DNA of 64,000 bases from assembly GCF_034140825.1 (NCBI RefSeq), contig NC_089041.1:26363501-26427500 (forward strand), read 5' to 3'. The notes beneath the pieces are model-generated. The model was given only the letters and a program-made list of their open reading frames with translations. It had not been told where the DNA came from and searched no databases. This document shows, piece by piece, positions 57,312 through 64,000 of this stretch (position 1 is its first letter; the number at the start of each line of letters is the position of its first letter). Position numbers and translations under genes: made by a program. Source of the stretch: Oryza sativa Japonica Group (Eukaryota > Streptophyta > Magnoliopsida > Poales > Poaceae).

Positions 57312-58482
57312 AAGAGTGGTGTAGCGCCCGTTCCGTCGTGGCGCCTAACGGGAAAATTTAAATTCAAAAAAAACTAATTGCGAAATCTGTTTCTTTGCTT
57401 GTTGTCAGTCTCCGTGCCAATCCCTGATCTCGAATCCCCGATATATCGTCAAATTCAAATTCCTAATCCAAATCCTTCCCAAATCAAATTCCTCCGCAAA
57501 AGTCTATTTTGCCTCCTCCAGGTTTGGTGGGCCGATTTCCTCTCAGCCCATCTCTCTCTTTCTCCCTCCCTCAGCCCTCCTCTCCCTCGCCCCGCACGTG
57601 CGTCGCACGCGCGTGCGCGTGAGCCGACGCCAAGCCGAGCGCCATCTCTCTCTCTCCGCTCTCTCGTTCTCTCACTCTCCCACTCCCCTTCTCTCTCTCC
57701 CCGGCGAGCCCCGCCCCCGAGTTTTGAATCCCCCGCGCCGTTGCTTCCCGCGCGCGCGCGCCGTGGTGGCTGACCGGCCAGTCGCCGCCGCCGTCAGAGC
57801 CTACCGCCCTGTAGCCGCGCCCTTCCAAACCGCCCCCGCCGTCATCGCCGTCGTCACGACCCGGCCCCGCCACCACCGCGCATGCTCCCAAGGATTGGAG
57901 GCAGAGCTCCTCTTCCCACTGCCTCGTCGCCCTCTCTCTCCTTCCTTCTTTTCCCAAAGTGGCAAGAGGCAAGTCTCCTTTCCCCCTTCCTTTTCTTCCT
58001 TTTTCTCCCCGCCGGCGTCGTCCTCCCTGTCGCCGTTTTGGCCGCGAACGCCGAGCGCCAGCTCGCTCCTTGACCGCCCTAGGTCGGTTTCCAAACAGAC
58101 ATTGCCCTCCTATTAAACCAAGGCGCCCTCTCTTCCTTTCCCTCTCCCATTCTCCCTCGCTCCACCACGCCATTGCCATCCCCTCTGTCTCTCTATCGCC
58201 GACCGCCGCCGTCACGTGTGCCGGAGGAGCCGGTGCGCGCTAGGATGCGGAAGGGGACTCCGGGCGCTCGTCTTCTTCCTCTTCCCTGGCCCGAGGCCGG
58301 AGAGATCACTCCCGTGCCGTCGGCCTCTCGTCACAGCGCCCCGCCTTGTCTCGGTAGGGCATCTCCCCGTTCTCCCTCCTCGTTCCTCCTCTTCCCCTTA
58401 GTTTTCGGTAGAAGCTTGTATAGCCTCCCCGTAGCTAGCTGGCGCCGCCCCGACCGCTGCCGCCGCTCGCTGTGTGCTCCGT
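57312..58482 (+). mobile_element. Truncated LTR of a chromovirus family, plus orientation
   Basis: The sequence starts TGTAGCGCCCGTTCCGTCGT, the same start as the minus-strand LTR at 60967. It continues for about 1.17 kb of homologous LTR sequence until a sharp junction with the opposite-oriented copy near 58482. It lacks its 3' part and any internal domain on its own strand. Confidence 0.8.
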
Positions 58483-60967
58483 CGGAGTATGTGCAATGTA
58501 TCACTCTTTGAATTGATTAAAGCTTGGCACCCGGCCAACAACTTTCAAACGGCCACCCGGGCCTGGCTGATCCCATCAGCCGCAGATTTTACAAACATCG
58601 ATCCCATTCCACAACAGCAATTTCACAAAGCAGTAGTCAAACAAAAACTACGCTAGGAATCACCTCACATCCGCCCATGACCGCGGGCACGGCTGTTCGA
58701 ACAGTTTAGTAACTTCTGCAGAGGGGGTACACTTTACCCACACGACATTATTATCCCGGATCACCCAGCCCGTGCAGAACGGCCACGTCTGGAGACCTTG
58801 AGGCTTTCATGACAAGGCATTTCGAAAGCCGACACAGGTTCACCATATGCCAACGAGAGGGGTCCCAGACCGACATCAGGTTAGGTCCCAGACCATACTG
58901 TGCCAGGAAGCCCGGGGGTTCTCCCCGGCACTACCCCGTTGAATCCACATGTCTCTTGGCATCATGGTTCCCCCGATAATCTAATTACTCAGCCAGGGGT
59001 GTCCCATTCCACCCATGTGGTCGCACTTGTCTTATGTTTGGATGAAATTCCAAGGAAACGGTCCTTAAGTGCAAGAGCGGGAAACCGTACTCCCGGTACG
59101 TCCTCCGGTCTGCGGTTTTGGAAATTCATTTAGTTTGCAAGCACCGACCCAGGTGTCGGGTTTTCCAAATCTTTTGTAAAACCCCAAGTTTTACCCATCA
59201 TTGGATATTTTAAATTTGAAGGGAAGTGTTCCGATGCTCGAGCCCGAAGGCCCATGCATCGAAGCACAACAGTCGACAAAGGAGGTCTAAGTGTTCAATA
59301 ATTCAAGGAGGGTAATTGCAGCAATTAGGATTGGGGCCGGCAGGCTATCTCGCAAGCCGCGGCCGAAATACTTGTGTTAAACCTATTCATGCAATATTTG
59401 CGAAAAAGAAATACTTAGATTTAAATTATAGGTGCAAGATGATCAAAGGTGACTTGCCTTGCTCGAGATCTTGAGCTTGATCCTCGAAATCCTCGCACTG
59501 CAGGTCTTCGGGCTCCGAAACTACACGCGAAACGGGACAACTCAACAAACGGCGAAAATAAAGCCCTATTATTGACCTCTAAACGTGCCTTTAAACAGAT
59601 CTCGAGATTTGAGGAATTTTGGAAGTTGAACGGAGTCAAACGGACATACGGTTGAGAAGATATTGAATTTCTAAGATTATTGGATTTTTGGTCTAAAGGA
59701 AAAATGATTTAATTAAACCCTTTTGAAAAAGAGAAAAGAGGGAGGGGAAACAGACTTTCCTCGGGCAGCTAGGGCGCGGCCCGAGAGAAAGGGGCGGCTC
59801 GGCCGAGCTTAATGGGCCGACCGGCCCAAGAAGGCGGCCCAAGGCACGCGCGGGAGGGGAGGAGAGAGGGAGCCGGTGGGCCGGGCTCACCTCGCGTGGT
59901 CCCGAGTGGGACCCGCTTGTCGGTGACACAGTTCACCGTGCGGAGGGAGCACGCAGCGCGCACTAGGGTTTGGGGGAGGGACGCGGTGCACGCGCGCGAC
60001 TCGCGGTGGGTGCGGTTGCGGCGGGCCCACGCGCAGCCTCACGGCTCGCGGTGGACCGCGTGCACGAGCGGGGCGGAGGGGAGCGGCGGACCGGGGTCAG
60101 CTTGACCCGGTCACGGCCGAGGTGGCGCCGACGTGGCGCCTACGTGGCTGCCACGCGGGTCGGCGGGAGGAAGACGACGACGTTGGCCGGAACGGACGGC
60201 GGATGGCGGCGGCGATCGGCGGGGCGATCTACAGCGATGCAGGCAAGGGCGAGCGCACCGGGAGGTTGCACGGGACGAGGGGAGACGAGCCAACGGCTCG
60301 GATTCGCCGGAGGGGGCTCGACGGCGGTGGATTGTGGCGGCGGCAACCGGCGGCGAGGGAAGGGGGAAACAGCGACGGCGCGACGGGAGATCGATTCGGG
60401 CGAGCTAGAGCATCTACGCGACTCCGGGAATCCGTTTCTAGCGTCGGATTGGACGAAGACACTACGAGAGAGGCCAGCAACGTGCGGGTGCTACGGAGCA
60501 CGGGCGGTGACGGCGGCGAGCACACAGCGAGCGGCGGCAGCGGTCGGGGCGGCGCCAGCTAGCTACGGGGAGGCTATACAAGCTTCTACCGAAAACTAAG
60601 GGGAAGAGGAGGAACGAGGAGGGAGAACGGGGAGATGCCCTACCGAGACGAAACGGGGTGCTGTGACGAGAGGCCGACAGCACGGGAGTGATCTCTCCGG
60701 CCTCGGGCCGGGGAAGAGGAAGAAGACGAGCGCCCGGAGTCCCCTTCCGCGTCCTAGCGCGCACCGGCTCCTCCGGCACACGTGATGGCGGCGGTCGGCG
60801 ATAGAGATCAGGGATTTGGATTCGCAATTTGAATTTGACGATAGATCGGGGATTCGAGATCAGGGATTGGCACGGAGACTGACAACAAGCAAAGAAACAG
60901 ATTTCGCAATTAGTTTTTTTTGAATTTAAATTTTCCCGCTAGGCGCCACGACGGAACGGGCGCTACA
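58483..60967 (-). mobile_element. LTR of the minus-strand chromovirus, end missing
   Basis: Read on the minus strand it starts TGTAGCGCCCG at 60967, directly after the chromodomain region and a purine-rich ttatggggttggtc, so it is the 3' LTR of that element. Compared with the plus copy it lacks a segment of about 700 bp. It shares the motif series of the solo LTR at 9.4-10.0 kb (agacatgtggattcaacggg, tctgggacccctctcgttgg). It stops at the junction near 58483 before the expected LTR end. Confidence 0.8.
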
Positions 60968-63514
60968 GACCAACCCCATAACAAGAATCTCGACCCCGAG
61001 ATTCAGCACATAAGGGAGCAGCTCCGGAAACTCGGCGCGGAGATGATCTTCTCGTTCCCAGGTTGCTTCATCTTCGGAATGGTTGCTCCACTGAACCTTG
61101 TAGAACTTGATGGTCTTTGGTCGAGTCTGACGTTCTGCCTCTTCAAGAACTCTGATCGGTCTTTCTTTGTAGGTCAGATTCTTTTCCAGCTCGATATTGC
61201 CTAGGGGAACTTGTTCTTCTGGAACACGAAGATATTTCTTCAACTGAGACACGTGAAACACATTGTGCACATCTGCGAGACCTTCAGGTAACTCAAGCTG
61301 ATAAGCTACTTCGCCACGTCTGGCGGTTATGAGGTAGGGGCCGATGTAGTGGGGTGCTAACTTGCCGGACATCCCAAACCTCCTCATACCGCGGAGAGGT
61401 GATACCCGTAGGTACACATGATCTCCTTTCTCGAACTCAAGATCACGCCTCCGATTGTCAGCATAATTCTTCTGTCGGTTCGGAGCTGTCTTCAAGCGTT
61501 CTCGGATCAATTTAACTTGTTCTTCTGCTGCCTTGAGTACATCAGGACCGAACACCAGTGCTTCGCCAACCTCATTCAGCACAAGGGAGTGCGGCACTTT
61601 CTTCCGAACATTGCCTCATTCGGCGACATCTGAATGCTGGCCTGATAACTGTTGTTGTATGAGAACTCAGCATACGGCAAACAACGATCCCAAGTGCCTT
61701 CGAAATCCAGGGCACACGCACGAAGCATGTCTTCTAGAGTCTGATTTACTCTTTCTGTCTGACCATCGGTCTACGGATGGTAAGCTGTACTGAAATTTAA
61801 ATCGGTTCCGAGAGCTTCATGCAACTACTTCCAGAACCTTGAGGTGAACTGAGTGCCTCGATCTGACACAATCTTCTTGGGACAACCAAATCTACATACG
61901 ACATGGGTCATGTAGAGTCCTGCCAATTTCTTTCCATCAAAGGTAGTTTTCACTGGCACGAAATGAGCTGATTTCGTGAGTCGATCCACGATTACCCAGA
62001 TGGAGTCATACCCGCTAGGGGTTCTTGGCAAACCGGTGATGAAATCCATTCCGATCTCTTCCCATTTCCACTCGGGAATCGGTAGGGGTTGCAGCAGACC
62101 AGCTGGCCTCTGATGCTCTGCTTTGACTCTCTGGCAAATGTCACAAAGGGCCACATATTCCGCGACATCTCGCTTCATTCCAGCCCACCAGAAATATGCC
62201 TTGATATCCTGGTACATCTTCGTACTTCCCGGATGGATGGAGTAGGCGGACTCATGAGCTTCCTTTAAAATGAGGTCCCTTAACTCCTTCTTGGCCGGTA
62301 TATAGATGCGTGGACCGCACCAAACTGTGCCTTGATCGTCTATGGAGAAATCGGTGTACTTCTTCTCCTGTATTCTTTTTATTAACTCTTTTATCCCTTC
62401 ATCATCTTTCTGGCCATATTTGAGCTGCATTGCAATAGGTCTTGCGACTTAGTGCATTAGCGACCACATTAGCTTTACCGGGATGGTAATGAATTCCAAG
62501 ATCGTAATCCTTGATTAGTTCCAACCATCTTCTCTGCCTCATATTTAACTCGGTCTGAGTGAAGATGTACTTAAGACTTTTATGATCGGTGTATACTTCA
62601 CATCTGTTCCCGATTAAATAGTGCCGCCAGATCTTAAGAGCATGAACCACGGCTGCTAACTCAAGTCATGGGTAGGATAGTTGACTTCATGAGGCATAAG
62701 CTGCCTAGATGCATAGGCCACAACCCTTCGCTCTTGCATTAGGACACATCCCAAGCCTTGTCTTGATGCATCACAGAAGATTTTGAAATCCTTTCGTATA
62801 TCTGGCAAGGTGAGAACTGGGGCAATGGCAACCTTTTCTTCATTTCCTGAAAGCTGTCTTCACTGGCTGTTGACCATTCAAACTTCTTTTCCCTTTTTAA
62901 CAACTCGGTCATAGGTCTGGCTAGCTTAGAGAACCCTTCGATGAATCTTCGATAATATCCAGCTAGGCCAAGGAAACTGCGGATCTCTGACACATTCTTG
63001 GGCGGATTCCAAGCAAGTACGGCTTCAACCTTGCTGGGGTCTACTTCGACACTATTGGAGGAGATCACGTGTCCAAGAAATGCTACTCGGTCCAACCAGA
63101 ATTCGCATTTCGAGAACTTAGCGAATAGTTGATGATCCCTGAGCTTTTCCATTATCAGTCTCAGGTGTTCAGCATGTTCTTCCTCATTCTTGGAGTATAT
63201 CAGGATGTCATCGATGAATACCACAACAAACTGGTCCAGGTATTCCATGAAGACCTTGTTCATCAGGTTCAAGAAGAATGCTGGAGCATTGGTGAGTCCG
63301 AAAGACATCACTGTGAACTCATACAGACCATAGCGCGTTGAGAAAGCGGTCTTCGGGATATCTTCAGATCCGATTTTCAACTGGTGGTAACCTGATCTTA
63401 GGTCAATTTTAGAGAAAACTTTTGCTCCTTCAAGTTGATCGAACAGATCGTCAATCCGTGGCAGCAGGTACTTGTTTTTTATAGTTACTTCATTCAGGGC
63501 TCTATAGTCAATTA
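60968..63514 (-). mobile_element. Internal region of a gypsy chromovirus (fossil)
   Basis: On the minus strand the parts run from reverse transcriptase ([46 protein letters not shown]) through RNase H ([20 protein letters not shown]) and integrase (HHCC region, WVIVDRLTKSAHFVP, SDRGTQFTS) to a C-terminal chromodomain (FYKVQWSNHSEDEATWERED). The chromodomain and long LTR fit the Tekay/Del type. The element is broken, with several breaks and an inserted hAT-like element. Gag and the 5' LTR lie outside the window. It looks clearly older than the Tat-lineage element. Confidence 0.9.
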
Positions 63515-64000
63515 TAGGGATGAAAACGGAGCGGATAGTTTCCGTCCGCTCCGGACAAAAACGGATACGGATACCTTTCAGATCGGATAATTCTCGGATA
63601 GTTCGGATACGGATACGAATACGGATATTTTCTCCCGGATACGAATACGAATATGGTACCAGGGTTTCAGTCGGATACGGATAATAATTCGGATATCCGG
63701 TGAACAGTGCTATTCGGATATCCGCAGGACCCATGAGACATACCCCATTTCTTTCTAACTCTATAACCTTCAATATACCTTTATAGATTTTAATAGTAGT
63801 TTATCTCTTAACACTAGTCCATACTATTAATATTATTTAAATTTTAAAAAATATTTATAAATTATACCTCATTTTATATAAAATGAGCTAATTATATATG
63901 TTGATATTTGTTTCCATTAGAAGTTGAGTTGGTTTTCGTGTTCCGAGAAAAATTTGTTTCTGTATTCGTGTCCGATCATATTCGATTCTTATTCGTATTC
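63515..64000. mobile_element. hAT-like DNA transposon inserted in the chromovirus, cut by window end
   Basis: It begins TAGGGATGAAAACGGA, a terminus typical of rice hAT elements. Many cggatacggatac / attcggata repeats follow, then AT-rich sequence. It interrupts the reverse transcriptase region. The other end and the expected 8-bp target duplication lie beyond the window. Confidence 0.7.

Noticed and set aside
59970-60599. 209-residue frame in the minus-strand LTR
   Set aside because: It is composition-driven and lies within LTR sequence shared with the plus-strand copy.
1-64000. CRISPR array, bacterial operon or prophage
   Set aside because: No regularly spaced repeats with unique spacers and no bacterial gene layout; introns, TATA boxes and plant transposons mark a plant nuclear genome.

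Overview
The window looks like nuclear DNA of a grass, almost certainly rice (Oryza). Its GC-rich, intron-bearing genes sit among dense plant transposons: Stowaway MITEs, Helitrons, and gypsy elements of the Tat and chromovirus types. From memory, the pairing of a plastid NAD-malate dehydrogenase with a 585-residue mannan synthase that I recognise as CSLA7 fits the long arm of rice chromosome 7. That placement is inference.

Layout. 1-4.5 kb: tRNA-Leu(CAG) on the minus strand, flanked by a 113-bp tandem duplication, then a doubtful minus-strand membrane ORF rich in GAP repeats and a degenerate tandem array. 4.55-5.68 kb: an S-like RNase T2 gene whose only intron carries a 232-bp hAT-type MITE. 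6.05-10.9 kb: a nested repeat block holding a 273-bp Mutator-type MITE and a 4.0-kb solo LTR, each with a visible target duplication. 11.0-11.7 kb: two tandem short Helitrons. 12-15.1 kb: an eight-exon gene of unknown function with a possible plastid transit peptide. 15.9-16.7 kb: fragments of a PMEI-like and a strictosidine-synthase-like gene lying back to back. 17.2-19 kb: intronless plastid NAD-MDH (minus), with a probable 5'UTR intron. 21.5-26.1 kb: CSLA7, ten exons. 27.0-30.9 kb: a DCN1-like/AAR3-like gene (minus, nine exons, 301 aa), convergent with CSLA7. 33.0-35.2 kb: transcription elongation factor ELOF1. 36.7-37.25 kb: a RING-H2 E3 ligase gene with two perfect heat-shock elements upstream.

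38.0-50.7 kb is a young Tat-lineage gypsy retrotransposon. It has 1.17-kb LTRs differing at about eight sites, a CATAG target duplication, and an antisense coding region. 51.4-52.9 kb holds a small minus-strand gene with two exons. It encodes a signal peptide and a C-terminal PSY-like (tyrosine-sulfated peptide) motif. The splice is reconstructed by eye and its exact donor is unresolved. 55.8-64 kb is repetitive: a GC-rich block, then two oppositely oriented LTR copies of one chromovirus family, the body of the minus-strand chromovirus, and a hAT-like element inserted in it that runs off the window.

The host genes do not form a pathway. They are independent plant genes acting in the secretory system (RNase T2, PSY peptide), plastid (MDH), Golgi (CSLA7), ubiquitin/NEDD8 system (DCN1-like, RING-H2) and nucleus (ELOF1). 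The least ordinary signals are the PSY-like gene, the heat-shock elements at the RING-H2 gene, the LTR inverted repeat, the paired Helitrons, and repeated short tandem duplications in introns.
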